64,000 bases of DNA from Elusimicrobiota bacterium (lineage in GTDB: Bacteria > Elusimicrobiota > Elusimicrobia > FEN-1173): NCBI GenBank assembly GCA_016721625.1, contig JADKHR010000001.1:2232001-2296000 (forward strand). The letters are read 5' to 3'. Of the stretch, positions 16,447 through 27,718 are shown piece after piece. The notes under the pieces were generated by a model. That model saw only the letters and a program-made list of their open reading frames with translations, did not search any database and was not told the origin of the DNA. Position 1 is the first letter of the stretch; the number at the start of each line of letters is the position of its first letter. The position numbers and the translations under genes are program-made.

Positions 16447-19400
16447 ATGCCTCGTTTGAATCGTCCGCGTTCCCTTCTGGCCCGAGCTCTTTTGTCGGGG
16501 CTGGCGGGCGTCTATTTTTTCAGCAACGTCGCGGTGGTGCATGCGGTCGAAACGGCGTTTTGGAACCAGCGCCGCCATGCGGTTCGGGCGCAGTCTCAAT
16601 CTTCCGCGGACGAAGATAAACCGGCACCGCTTTACGCCCAACTTCCCGCTTCGGTTTCAGCGCCCCGCGATCTCTCGGTGGTGTTGGACCGGGTTCCCCC
16701 ACAAACCACGACGGACCTCTCCCATTTAGGCAAAGAGGTGGTCCAAACCACGGACCGTCGAATTCAAGACGTCGCGAAGACCCTCCTTCCCTACGGCCAC
16801 ATCCGCTTTGTCCGCCAGTCGAAAAAGACCGACGCCCCTCTCATCCTCCATATTCAAGACGTTCACGGCAATTTGGAGGCGCAACGGAACATGGCGGAAA
16901 TGTTGTTGGCCCTGGCCCGGGACCACGGCGTCCGGTGGGCGGGTCTCGAGGGGGCGAGCGGGGCGTTCGCCACCGACGAATTCAAACCTTATCCCGACCA
17001 GGAACCCGTCAAGCAGGCGGCGGAGCTTTTCCTGAAAAAAGATCTTATCGGCGGGCCCGAATTCGCCGCGCTCTCCTCCGAGAAACCTCTCACGCTTTGG
17101 GGGATCGAAGACCCGGCCCTCTACAAGGACAATGTGGCAGCCGTCAAAGAATCGCTGGCGGAGAAACCCCAAGCGGAAGTGTTCCTGGCGTCCCTCCAAG
17201 GAACCCTGGACTCCGTCAAAAAGACCCTCTATACGGAGGACCTGAAAGCGTTCGACCGGAACCAAACTCTTTACGATCAGGACCAGCGGGGGTTGGGGGA
17301 ATACGTTTCGGCGTTGACGAAGTTTAACGGGGGGGCCACTGCCATCGCGGCGCGGTTCCCCAACGTGAATCGGTTCCTGTCTGTTCTGGGCGAGGAAAAA
17401 GCCCTTCGTTTCCCGATGTGGAGCACGACCGTCGGGCGCTGGTGGAGAACCTAATTGAAAAACTGAAGGAGGCTGAGCTTCAGGAACTCGTGAACCGAAG
17501 CGTCGATCTCCGCGCCGGCAAGGTTTCCCACAACGCGTACCATTCCTTTCTGCGGGGCCTTTGCGGACGGAACGGTTTATCCCTGGCTCGATATCCTGCG
17601 CTCACCGGATACATGCGCTACGTGGCGGACGCCGAGGAAATCGATCGAGCGGATCTCGAGAAAGAATTGACGGACCTGGAAACCTCCGCCCAGGACGCCT
17701 TGGCGAAAACGCCGGACCAACGTAAATTGGTTATCCTTTCCCGGGACGCGATCCGGTTAAAGAAGCTTTTCGCCAACGAAATGCGACCCGGCGACTGGGT
17801 GGCTTACCAAGGGCGGCGGGCCGTCGTCCTTGATTTCCCCTCCCGCCTGAAAGCCTTGGCGCCAACGGCCCTGGTCCATTGGCCCACCGATCTGCCTGGT
17901 TTCCTGGCCCCGTTCGAGGCTTTTTGCGGGCGCGCCATGGACCGGAACGCCGCCCTGATCGACCGTCTGCTGGAAAAGATGGCGCTGGAAAAACAATCCG
18001 TGGCCGTTCTCGTGGCCGGCGGTTTTCATACGGACGGCCTCATGGAAACCCTGGTCCAACGCGGCGCGTCGGTGGCGGTCCTCACGCCAAAAATCGGCCC
18101 GGCGGACCCGACCCAGCGTTACCTGGACGCCTTCGCCCAGGACCCTTTGCCCATCGAAGAGATCTTTTCGGGAGAACCCATCTCGCTCAAAAAACCCTGC
18201 GGTTTGGCCACCGAAGAAACGACCTCCCGGCTCCAGGCTTCCGCCGCGGCGTTCAGCCTATTTCCAAGCGTCCTTTCAGGGAAAGAAATGGGTTACAGCC
18301 TCCGTGAAATTTTGGGGTTTGCTCGGGAAAAACTTCTCGTGTTAATGCAACAAGTGCCGGGCTTAGCCAAAATTAAGCCCCGGGTTTTGGGGGTTGTCGC
18401 TAAAGCCATTTCGAGCCTAACGTTGGGTTACTCCGTTGGTGGAGAACCATCCCGCAGGGAAAATCTAACGATTACCGAGGACGGTGAAGGTGCGATTTCC
18501 CTTCAGGGGAAGAACGGGGCCGGGTTGGCCAGCTGGTGGGCGGGTGTGCGTAAATCGATCGTCCTCGGCTTCGCCGTCGTGACGGGTTCGGGGCGGAGGA
18601 AACCTTCGGCCCAGACGACCGGTTCATTGGTCCCCGCGGCCATGCCCGGTGTTGTGAAATGGCTGGAACGGCGAGGAGCCATCACGGCTCAGGCGATACG
18701 AAAGGCGCCCCTGCTGGAATCGGGCTTGTTCTCATTGGCCTTCTTGGCGCCGATGGCGATGATTCTGATGGGTGCGACTATGCCGGGTTGGGCAACGGGG
18801 GGCGTTTACGGGTTGATGAACGCGTATTTCGGATACAAGCACACGGGTGTTTACCGGTTTGTCGAAGGTGTCTGGGTATACGAGGAGAAAGCTTCCTGGA
18901 AGGATCGCGCGTGGCTGATGAGAACGAGGTTGTTGATTCATAGCCCTTTGCTGTTGGTGGCGCTGAATCCTTTGTTGGGACCCTTGGGAATGTTGGGCCT
19001 GTACGCCCTGGGGGCGGCGACGAGTGTGTTCTTGCACAAAGGATACAACGCCCTGGCGAAGGTCGCCGGCTGGCCGGCGGCCACCGTTGGGGGGGACGAA
19101 CCACTCCGGATTCCAAACAATATTGAAGAGATATACCCCGATTTCTCTACGTATACGGATGGTCGGACCACGGAAGTAGCCTCCGCCAACATCGAGGAGT
19201 TGCGATCTCAAGCCCTAAGTTTTCAATCGGCTGCGTCGGCTGCGGATTCCTTTGCCAAAAATAACGGCTGGGACCCAGGTCGATCAACAACGTGGATGAT
19301 GGATGCCCTTGAAAATTATGCCACCGTCTCAAGGGCCACAAAACCCGGAGAGAATCTCGGGAGCGAATTTTTCTCCTATCCGGCCGGGTGGCTAACCGTT

Positions 19401-22400
19401 CACATCCATGGTTCTCCAACTGGGTTCTCTCGCAAGGACAGGACGAGTCTTTTTGGGCCCGAGCTCGATGCTCCCGTTTCCGCTGAGGATTTGGCAGAAA
19501 TTATTTTGGCCCAATTAGGTGATGATGAGAAGAACAACAAATCGCCTATTTTGCTTGTGAGTTGCCGGTCGGGAGGTGAATTGGCTTTTGGTGCAAATGT
19601 TGCACAACAAATTTCCAAAATACTAAATCGGCCAGTTGTCGCTCCTACCGACACACTCCTCCACATGCGCTCATTTGTAATTGTGAAGGACCATAATTCC
19701 AATCAAGGCTCAAATGAATGGACGCCAGGGGGTCGCTGGAAATTATTTTTACCTAATGAAGCGGGGGGTCTCGAAAAGACCGCCGCGGCCGTCGTTGGTG
19801 AAATGGACAAATGGTTTGAAGGCATCACCCCCCCCTCTTTCACGCTTGACTCCACGCTGGCCGAAGGGCGGGCGCGGTTGTTTAAGTTTTTGGGTTGGAA
19901 CTCGGCGCCTGCGTCTCCTGCCCTCAACTGGATGATCGACCGAAGCGTCGAAATATTTTACGCACCCTTTAGGGAGCGCGAAGCGTCGCGAACTCCGTGG
20001 CAATGGTTTAAGGACCACCCCTTCAGCGGAATTCAACGCGCGGTGGCGGCGGTGGGGTTGGTCTTTATTGTGGCGGCGGTGCCGGCGCTGGTGGCGATGG
20101 GGCTCTTTTTCGGGTTGGACATCCCGTTCATGGAGAAGGCCTTGGCGTTCGCCTTTTTCGGCGCCGGCTATTGGAAATACCGCGACATCGGCATGATTCT
20201 TCCCCACATGGTCTGGAACGTCTTGATGGTCCCATTTCGATCGATAACGGCTCTTCTCGGCTTTTTCTCTCCCCGGCTCGCCATGGCCGTCCCCGTATTC
20301 ACTTCAAACAATGACGTTTATTCCGAAATGGACGATATTATCGACCAGCTAAAAAAAGTCCGAGCCGCCGCTGATCGATTTTCTCGATCTCAGCGCACGC
20401 CAAAGAAGGGGGCTGTGGATGTGCGGGATATCGTCACCGATTATTTCGACGCCCTGGACCAGTTCCTGAATCTCCAAGGCGGGATAAGGAGAGGGCTCTA
20501 TTTGCCTCAGGAAGTTGAATTTGTTCAAAAGAAATTTGAAATCGTCATACAAAGAGGCGGTTTGCTCCTGACCGGAGCCGTTTTGTTGGGACTGATTGAA
20601 TATGACGCCATCCAAACAGGGCGATTTAAAGAAGCCCATGATTTTCTTAAAAGGGTAAATAAATACTCGCACTTTTTGAACGATTATGAAAAAGAGCAAC
20701 TGGAGTCCCTGCCGAATCAGTTGAGAAAACAGGCGGTGAAATCAATTCCAGGACTTATCACCGGGAAACAAGTTCTCAAAATCGCGTCAAAATTAGATCT
20801 GTCGCTGGAACAGGAGAGGTGGCTTCGCGTTTACGTCGATCTGGAAATCGCTGGGATGAAACCGTCGTTCCAATTGATGGAACTGGTTGGAAATTATTCC
20901 GCCGCCAAGAACCAGAGCCTATGGAACGGCGGTATGTCCGAGTTCCTGAAAGGCATTTGGAGCGGTGGCGTGGAAAACGAACCCGAAGACAACGCCATTG
21001 TAGAGGACTTGGAATCCATCTATGGCATGATCCTCGATGAAAATCCCACGGAAGAGGCGTTCTTGGCAAAATTTCCGACGGTGGACGAGCTGGCGAATTT
21101 TATGGCGGATATTTCCAGCCGGCCCGTCCGGCTGGTTCGACTGTGGCTCAAATTCGGGGCGAACCAGAAAGAGTATCTTAAGAAAGTCCGCAAAATCACT
21201 GAAACAAACATTGCCCCTATGAAACTGAGCGGAGATTTTGAAGACTGGGCCATATGTATTCATCCCGACGCTGTGGGTATTTTTAAAACGCAGAAAAACG
21301 TATCCCGGATCGTTCGTGAATTGGCCGCTAAATTATTGAAAGGCGATCCCGGCGCGTTGTCACGTGGCGAGGGGTATAGCCAACGCGGGCTTTCTCGAGT
21401 GAAGTGGGGGGCGGAGTTTCAAATCCTTGGTAAAAGATTTGATGCTGAAAAGAAACTGGTCATTCTTTGGTTTGGAACCGCGCGGGATGCTCATCAACCA
21501 GGTAACGATTTAAGGGTTAACCAAGACGTGGAGGGCCTTGTATTTCGAAGGTCGGACACATTGAAACTTCAGGATATGCAGGTTCTGATGACTGATTTGT
21601 CAACCGAAGTCCCTCCCGCCGCGACGATTCCGGCGGTGGAAAGGTTCATTCGGGGTCTGTTAAATTGGCGGGCGAAAGCTTTCCCCCAGACGAACTGGGC
21701 GAAGCAATGGGTGGGGATGAATGAAAATCAACGAAGGGATCGAATCATTCGGGTTTACGCGCCGTTTGTGGAATCCTTCGGGTTGGGGGCGGCTTATTGG
21801 ATTTTGAATGCGTTGGCGCCCGCGGTCCTCTCCATTTTCGGGTTCGACCCGGGGCTTTGGTTTGGGAACCGGTTGGATGTGGGGTTGTATGCGGCGCTGA
21901 ACCTTATTTTTGGCGCCTTGCACACCGAGGTCTATCGACTGGGCCCAAATCCCGGGGAGTGGATCAAAGGCCCGGCCTCCTGGCCGACCCGTTTTGGAAT
22001 CATGGCCACCGCCCTCTTCATCCATAGCCCTCTGCTTTTCTCAATTCTAAATCCCGTCCTTGCTCCTTTCTCTTTAGTCGTTGGGAACCTGCTGCCGGTC
22101 CTCCTGACGGGATTTCTGCACCGCCTCTACAACGACTTCCTCGTTCCCAACTGGTTGGGCCGTCAATTTAAGCTCCCTGCGTTGAGCGTGTCCGACGACA
22201 GTGAAAGAGGTAAGCCTGAAAAAGAGCCCATCACGGTTGAAGAAGGCGATGAAGAGGCGTGGTTATCCATTTTAGTCGAAGCTTTCCAAAACGGTCGCTT
22301 AAATGCATTTGAGAATTATTTGCCCGCTCCCCGAGCGGATATCCAAAGAGAGTTGGAGCGCATCGCCCAGTCCGTCGCAAAAGAAAAAATCAATTCGGCC

Positions 22401-24353
22401 TCAAGGGTTATGCCCTTTAGAGAAATTCCCAACACCTACGGCATGACAATGAGGGCATTCGAGCACCCTCTATTAAGCAACATCGTCATCAAGGTGGCGA
22501 GGGAAAATCGGTTGGTGGGCGGAAAGGTTGACTTCGCAAGGGAAGTCCTCTCGGGATACAAACTTGCGAAAGATCGTTTGGGGGGAATTTTTGCATTAAT
22601 GGTATTGGATGTGCACGACGAGGAGACCCCCCTCCACATTGCCGGTGATTTACTAAACAAGGACTACATCATCATCCAGGAACGGGTCAAACCATTGGAG
22701 GATATTCTTAGCTCCATTGAGAGACCGGCGGAACGAGCCACGGTTCGGGCTGAGTTCCTTAAACGGATTAAAGAGGATTTGTTTTTGAAAATGAGCGAAA
22801 GAGGGGTTGTGGAAACTGATTCGGATCCGGTCGATAACCTGTTACGAAATTATGGAATGAACAGTCATGGGAAGATCGTTGGGTTCGACGTGGACGGGCT
22901 CGAGACTATTGAAAGCCGCAAAGCGATGTTGCTTTCGGAAGGCGTGAGTGGCGAGGGGTTAAAAGAGATCGAAGAAATGGAACGGGCCTGGAAGCGGAAA
23001 GGTAAATCGGGGAACCAATTCCATCGAGTTCGAGATCTTTTCCTTGAAGATGTCCGTGACGCTCAACGGGATTACCTTCGAACCTTGTTCGCTAAAAAAC
23101 AATTATTCAACTCCGGATCGGTCAATGGTCAAGTTCTGGAAACAAAATCTGGGTTGAATCCATTGGTCATTCGGTGGTGGAATAAATGGATATTGAGCCT
23201 TTTCTTCAAAGTTGTTGGGGGAAAGAATATATCTTGGGAAATGGCTCAGTTCAGGGCCGAGTTAGAAGTCAATTCAAAGGGGTTCGGCTGGAAATGGGCG
23301 CCGTGGACTGAAGCGCCCGGTTTGCCGGGGTTCGCCCTGCTGTTCTCGGCTTTTGACCCGTCCGGGTTTCTGGCCTCCGGGCTCTTCGCCCTCCTTCACG
23401 CGGGCCGGGCCCCTCCGGGCGAGGCTCGGCAGGCCCTTTTGGTTCGGCTCACCCGCCAACTGATCGCTTCCTGGTTGATCAACGCCGCCGTCCTTTACGC
23501 CGCTCCGTATCTGGTTTCACTGGACCTGGTCTCGCCTTTGCTCGATTCTTTGGGGATCCCTTTAATCGCCATCCAAACATGGACGGGGATCCTCCTGCAC
23601 GGAATCCACAACGCCGTCCAAAAAGAAGAAAAACCGGATGAAGTGAAGAATTTGGCAAGGTCGGCGGCATTGAAAGTGCTGGCCAATAAATTGCGAAGCA
23701 CTCTTTTGGGGGGCCCGGCGGGTCCGATGAAGTTCGACCTGAAACGAACGGGCGAACTCACGAGACGCTTTGCCCCGCTGATCCGCCGAATGGGGAACGG
23801 GATTTCGAACAACGACCTGCGCGCCGGGGTCGCCGCTTTAACGGCCGTGGAAGGGATGGGCGCGGTCTTGAAATCCTTGGAGGCCCAGCTGGATGGATGG
23901 GCACCGTCTTCCATCACCGAGGAAATTTATAGCACGGCTGGCGCGGAATGGGCCCAACAATTCGAGGGGCCCCTGCCAGTGGCGATGCACGATTTTGAAT
24001 CGAAAGCGTGGACAGACGATCCGAACAAAATTGCCTTCTTCCGGGGGGCCATGACCGTGGCCCTCAGAGAATCGAGGCCGGTGGTGATCGCCGCGAAAGC
24101 AGAGACCCAGGACTCCATCCGTAACATGTTCGGGCTTTCGAATGAAGCCGCCTTCTGGAACGCGGGCATTACTTCGGACAACAAGTTGGACGCCAAAAAG
24201 TTCGCCGCCTTCGCCAAGTCGGATTTCCTGCTGGCCGCCGACCTCGAAACCATTTTGAATGGCGAGGGGTTAACGATCTTTTCCTACGTCCTGGTTTCCA
24301 AAGCCATCAGCGACGAAATTACCCACCTCACGAAACTTCTCCAACAGGCCTAG
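16447..24353 (+). CDS. Giant multidomain secreted/membrane protein, about 2,635 residues (one frameshift at about 17413)
   Basis: One open frame runs to 17414 and continues in the next frame from 17415. Adding one C in the CCC run at 17412-17414 joins them. The order of what I can see is as follows. First is a signal peptide (LLARALLSGLAGVYFFSNVAVVHA). A ChaN/Tiki-like domain spans about 16840-18100, from LILHIQDVHGNLEAQRNM to AGGFHTDGL. Membrane modules of similar design occur three times, at about 18720-19060, 21780-22160 and 23300-23620. Each has an FxxxH and a later HxxxN motif (FGYKH...FLHKGYN, FGALH...FLHRLYN, FALLH...LLHGIHN), reminiscent of CPBP/CAAX-protease cores. A caspase-like His/Cys pair (VHIHGSP near 19400, VSCRSGG near 19558) lies between modules. 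A kinase-like stretch has IVIKVA (about 22485) and a D-x4-N...DVDG pattern (22820-22905). No single known family covers it; similar giant proteins are known from Omnitrophota and Elusimicrobiota. Domain calls are inference from motifs. Confidence 0.75.
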
Positions 24354-24378
24354 CCCGGCTCCGTGGGGGGCTGTTTTT
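24352..24378 (+). terminator. Rho-independent-type terminator of the giant gene
   Basis: AGCCC (24352-24356, overlapping the stop codon) pairs with GGGCT (24368-24372), followed by GTTTTT. The stem is short with an imperfect interior, but position and T-run fit a terminator. Confidence 0.55.
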
Positions 24379-24456
24379 AATCGAAAATATTCCCTCTCCC
24401 TCCGCTTTAAACGTAACTACTCAGGTCTCCGATCGGTTCCTCCTCGGGAAACCCCA

Positions 24457-24480
24457 CCCTCTCCCGCGGGCGGGAGAGGG
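24457..24480. repeat. CTCTCCCGC palindrome, copy B
   Basis: A 24-base perfect palindrome differing from the copy at 14338-14361 at one central base. It lies in the same 413-base gap as the MITE-like element. Confidence 0.75.
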
Positions 24481-24509
24481 AGAAACGACTGTACCTGAGT
24501 CGTCACCTT

Positions 24510-24674
24510 TAGCCCGGAACTTTCAGTTGGATCACGGGATTCGACGTAAAATCCAGGCTTTTTACTTCACAAAAAAGTTTGAACGTAGCCCCCGCTACGC
24601 CCCAACTTTTTTGTTTCGTAAAAATCCCGGCTTTTCCGTCTCGGTCCTCGCGCCCAACTGAAAGTTCCGGGCTA
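24510..24674. repeat. 165-bp MITE-like element with perfect 21-bp inverted ends
   Basis: The ends 24510-24530 and 24654-24674 are perfect 21-base inverted copies (TAGCCCGGAACTTTCAGTTG at the left). Nested inside are ACAAAAAAGTT (24569-24579) with AACTTTTTTGT (24604-24614), and CGTAGC (24584-24589) with GCTACG (24594-24599). The whole element can fold into one long hairpin. A diverged relative occupies 53227-53546. No gene is contained in it. It fills most of the gap between the giant gene and trpA. Confidence 0.8.
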
Positions 24675-24766
24675 AACAGCCATTCTTCCCTTGGCCGGGC
24701 CTGGTCGGGAGGCTGGAATCTTAATAGAATAAGCCCCGTCGAGGGTCCAGGCGGACCCGCTACCCC

Positions 24767-25546
24767 ATGAACCGCATTGACGAACTCTTTGTAAACCTAA
24801 AAGCCCGCCGTCGAAAGGCTTTGATCGCCTATTTGACGGGAGGCTACCCCTCTTGGCCCCTCTTTGAGCGGGCGGTAAGGGACTTGGTGGAGTCGGGAGT
24901 GGACCTGATCGAAATCGGGATCCCCTTTTCCGACCCCATCGCCGACGGGCCGACCATTCAGGCGTCTTCCCAGAAGGCGTTGGAATCGGGGGTGACGCCG
25001 GGGGCCATCCTGGAATGGGTCCATCGCTTTCGCCGGAAAAATTCCACGCCCTTGGTTCTCATGACCTACATGAACCCGGTTCATCGGATCGGCGCGTCAT
25101 CCTTTGCCCGTCGGGCGGCGGCCGCGGGAGTGGACGGGGTTATTGTTCCCGACCTGATTATTGAAGAGGGGGCGATATTGGAACGCGAGTTGGAGCGGGT
25201 GGGCCTCCACCTCATTTATTTGGCGGCTCCCACCACGCCGCCCCGGCGCCGGGGACTGATCGCGCGGCGGTCCCGAGGGTTCCTTTACGCGGTGTCGCTG
25301 GCAGGGGTGACGGGGGCGCGCCGCGCCTTGCCCCGGAGTTTAGGCGCATTTTTGGCCGATCTCCATCGACGTTCGCCGGTTCCCGTGGCGGTGGGGTTTG
25401 GGATTTCGACCCCGGCTCAGGCTCGACAGGCCGCGAAGCGGGCCGACGGGGTTATTGTTGGATCCGCGTTCATTCAGCGCTTGAAAAACCGGGAGCGTTT
25501 GGCTCCTTTTGCGCGCTCGCTTCGACGGGCGCTGGACGCCGACTAA
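24767..25546 (+). CDS. trpA: Tryptophan synthase alpha chain
   Basis: 259-residue TIM-barrel enzyme that cleaves indole-3-glycerol phosphate to indole and glyceraldehyde 3-phosphate and hands indole to TrpB. The signature LIEIGIPFSDPIADGPTIQ contains the active-site Glu and Asp region, and LTGGYPS opens strand one. The phosphate-binding region GFGISTPAQA and the final GSAFIQ stretch are present, and length is normal. It starts a run of seven co-directional genes. trpB is not in the window, so the tryptophan genes are split or dispersed here. No ribosome site is obvious upstream; the ATG is chosen from the family N-terminus (MNRIDELF). Confidence 0.95.
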   Translation: MNRIDELFVNLKARRRKALIAYLTGGYPSWPLFERAVRDLVESGVDLIEIGIPFSDPIADGPTIQASSQKALESGVTPGAILEWVHRFRRKNSTPLVLMTYMNPVHRIGASSFARRAAAAGVDGVIVPDLIIEEGAILERELERVGLHLIYLAAPTTPPRRRGLIARRSRGFLYAVSLAGVTGARRALPRSLGAFLADLHRRSPVPVAVGFGISTPAQARQAAKRADGVIVGSAFIQRLKNRERLAPFARSLRRALDAD

Positions 25547-25560
25547 GAGGAGGTTTTTCC

Positions 25561-26397
25561 ATGGCAGTGGACGAGTCCGGACAAAAAAAGCGGGTGCCCC
25601 ACGGGCTTTGGACCAAGTGTCCGAAGTGCGAGCAGATCATTTACAACAAGGAACTGGAAAAAAATCTCAAGGTTTGCCCCAAATGCCGTTATAACCTCCG
25701 CGCTTCCGCGCGGGAACGGATCGACCAGCTTTTCGATGAAGGGACGTTTGTCGAATTCGCGGAAAACTTGACCGCCGCCGATCCGTTGGGTTTCCACGAT
25801 TCGGGCTCCTACGTCGATCGGGTGAAGGAGAGCCGCAAGAAAACCGGGGAACGGGAGGCCGTGATCGCCGGCGCGGGGAAAATCGAGGGAACGCCGGTCG
25901 TCGCGGCGGTGTTGGAATTTGGGTTCATGGGCGGAAGCATGGGGAGCGTGGTGGGGGAGAAAGTGACGCTGGCCATCGAGCGCGGTATCGCCGAGGAGCT
26001 CCCGGTTCTCGTGGTTTCCTCTTCCGGGGGCGCCCGCATGCAGGAGGGGATCCTGTCCCTCTTTCAAATGGCGAAAACGAGCGCGGCCCTGGGCCGGTTG
26101 GAGAAGGCGCGGCTCCCCTTCATCTCTCTCGTTGCCGATCCCACCACGGGAGGCGTCACGGCCAGTTTCGCCATGCTGGGCGACGTCATCGTGGCGGAAC
26201 CCAAGGCGCTGGTGGCTTTCGCCGGTCCCCGGGTGATCGAGCAAACCATCCGCCAAACCCTGCCCCAGGGGTTTCAACAGTCGGAATTTCTCCTGAAACA
26301 CGGTATGGTGGACATGGTGGTGGACCGGCCCCTCCTGAAACAACGCCTTGCCGCCCTCTTCGCCTTTTTCATGGCCGCCCGAAAAAACGCGGTCTGA
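25561..26397 (+). CDS. accD: Acetyl-CoA carboxylase carboxyltransferase beta subunit
   Basis: 278-residue beta subunit of the carboxyltransferase that makes malonyl-CoA for fatty-acid synthesis. The N-terminal four-Cys zinc ribbon is intact (CPKCEQIIY and CPKCRYNL), followed by the crotonase-like carboxyltransferase domain with SSSGGARMQEG and the conserved DPTTGGVTASFAMLGD. A strong AGGAGG ribosome site sits nine bases before ATG 25561. The gene follows trpA by 14 bases and precedes folC by seven, an order (accD-folC) common in many bacteria. The alpha subunit accA is not in the window. Confidence 0.97.
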   Translation: MAVDESGQKKRVPHGLWTKCPKCEQIIYNKELEKNLKVCPKCRYNLRASARERIDQLFDEGTFVEFAENLTAADPLGFHDSGSYVDRVKESRKKTGEREAVIAGAGKIEGTPVVAAVLEFGFMGGSMGSVVGEKVTLAIERGIAEELPVLVVSSSGGARMQEGILSLFQMAKTSAALGRLEKARLPFISLVADPTTGGVTASFAMLGDVIVAEPKALVAFAGPRVIEQTIRQTLPQGFQQSEFLLKHGMVDMVVDRPLLKQRLAALFAFFMAARKNAV

Positions 26398-26404
26398 ATT
26401 TCCT

Positions 26405-27718
26405 ATGAGCTCCGCCGCCCCGGCCCATGGGTTCACGGGCCCGCGAGTCCGTCGGTGGCCTCCTCCTCCCGTTTTTCCCCATGTGATCCGTCCCGGCCTG
26501 GACCGCGTCCATCGGGCTCTGTCCCTTCTGGGCCATCCCGAGGAAGCCTTCGCCTCGGTGATCGTGGGCGGAACCAACGGCAAAGGAACCGTGAGCGCCT
26601 TGATCGAATCGGCCCTCCGCCGGGGAGGGCATCGGACGGGTCTCTACACATCGCCGCACCTCCTGAACGTCCGCGAGCGGGTGCGGGTGGCCGGGATTCC
26701 CGTGGCTCGGCGGGCCTGGGCCCACGCCATGGCCCGGGTGGCCGAAATGAAACGGCGTCACAAAATTTCTTTGACGGAATTCGAAGCCCAAACCCTGGCC
26801 GCGTTCCTGGAGTTTGCCCGCGCCAAGGTGGACATCGCCGTGCTCGAAGTGGGCCTCGGTGGACGGCTGGACGCTGTGAACGCGGTGCCGGCTCCCGAAC
26901 TCTCGGTGATCACGTCCATCGGGCTCGACCACACCGCGTGGCTGGGATCCACGCTGGATAAAATTTATTTTGAGAAACGAGGCATTGCCAGGGTCGGCAC
27001 TCCGCTCCTCCAGGACATCCCCCGGTCTTTGCTCGCGGCGTCCCGCCGGTGGGCGGAGAGGGAGGGCATCCGGACCTGGACCCTGGGCCGGGAAATCCGG
27101 CTCGAATCGGTCCGGCGGGATCGGAAAGGCCTGCGGCAATGGGTGCGCGTGGGGTTGCCCGACGGGGCTCGGGGGCTGGTTCCGGTTCCCTTCTGGGGTG
27201 CCCATCAAGCGCGCAACGGAGCGCTGGCGTTCGCCGCGCTCCATCTTCTGGCCCGACGGGGGTGGCGCCTTTCCGAGAAAGCCATCCGTGACGGCATGGC
27301 CGCGGCCCGCTGGCCGGGCCGGTTCGACGTGGTCCAGAGGACGCCGCCGGTGGTTTTGGACGGCGCCCACAACCCGGCGGCCGCGCGCGCGTTGGCCGAG
27401 GCGTGGAGGGCGTCCTCCTGGGGGAAAACGCCCGCGGTCCTCATTTTCGCTTGTCTAAAAGACAAAGACATCGGCGGGATCGCGTCCGCCCTGGCGGGCC
27501 TGGTCCGACGGGTGATTGTCACCCGGCTTCCGTCCCCTCGCGCCAGGCCGGTCGAAGAACTGGAGGCTCTCTGGCGCCGGCGCGTTCCGACGGAGACGGC
27601 GAGGAATTTTCGCGAGGCCTGGCGGTTGGCGAGGAGAGAACGCGGCGCGCCCGTTCTGATCGCGGGGTCCCTCTATTTGGTAGGAGAAGCCATGAAGGTT
27701 TTAAGGAGACGGATATGA
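26405..27718 (+). CDS. folC: Folylpolyglutamate synthase / dihydrofolate synthase
   Basis: 437-residue Mur-ligase-family enzyme adding glutamate to folates (and possibly making dihydrofolate). The P-loop is GGTNGKGTVSALIE, followed by the SPHLLNVRERVRV loop. The central Mur motif is GLGGRLDAVNAV with GLDHTAWLG, and the C-terminal domain contains DGAHNPAAARAL. ATG 26405 is chosen because an earlier in-frame ATG (26348) would put 19 residues inside accD with no family match. The C-terminus overlaps the ROK kinase start by four bases (ATGA). Confidence 0.93.
   Translation: MSSAAPAHGFTGPRVRRWPPPPVFPHVIRPGLDRVHRALSLLGHPEEAFASVIVGGTNGKGTVSALIESALRRGGHRTGLYTSPHLLNVRERVRVAGIPVARRAWAHAMARVAEMKRRHKISLTEFEAQTLAAFLEFARAKVDIAVLEVGLGGRLDAVNAVPAPELSVITSIGLDHTAWLGSTLDKIYFEKRGIARVGTPLLQDIPRSLLAASRRWAEREGIRTWTLGREIRLESVRRDRKGLRQWVRVGLPDGARGLVPVPFWGAHQARNGALAFAALHLLARRGWRLSEKAIRDGMAAARWPGRFDVVQRTPPVVLDGAHNPAAARALAEAWRASSWGKTPAVLIFACLKDKDIGGIASALAGLVRRVIVTRLPSPRARPVEELEALWRRRVPTETARNFREAWRLARRERGAPVLIAGSLYLVGEAMKVLRRRI

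Noticed and set aside
17412..17420. Programmed -1 frameshifting in the giant gene
   Set aside because: No slippery heptamer or downstream pseudoknot is apparent, and six similar single-base losses occur elsewhere, so error is simpler.
26369..27370. Long minus-strand frame opposite folC
   Set aside because: Shadow frame; folC motifs are intact on the plus strand.
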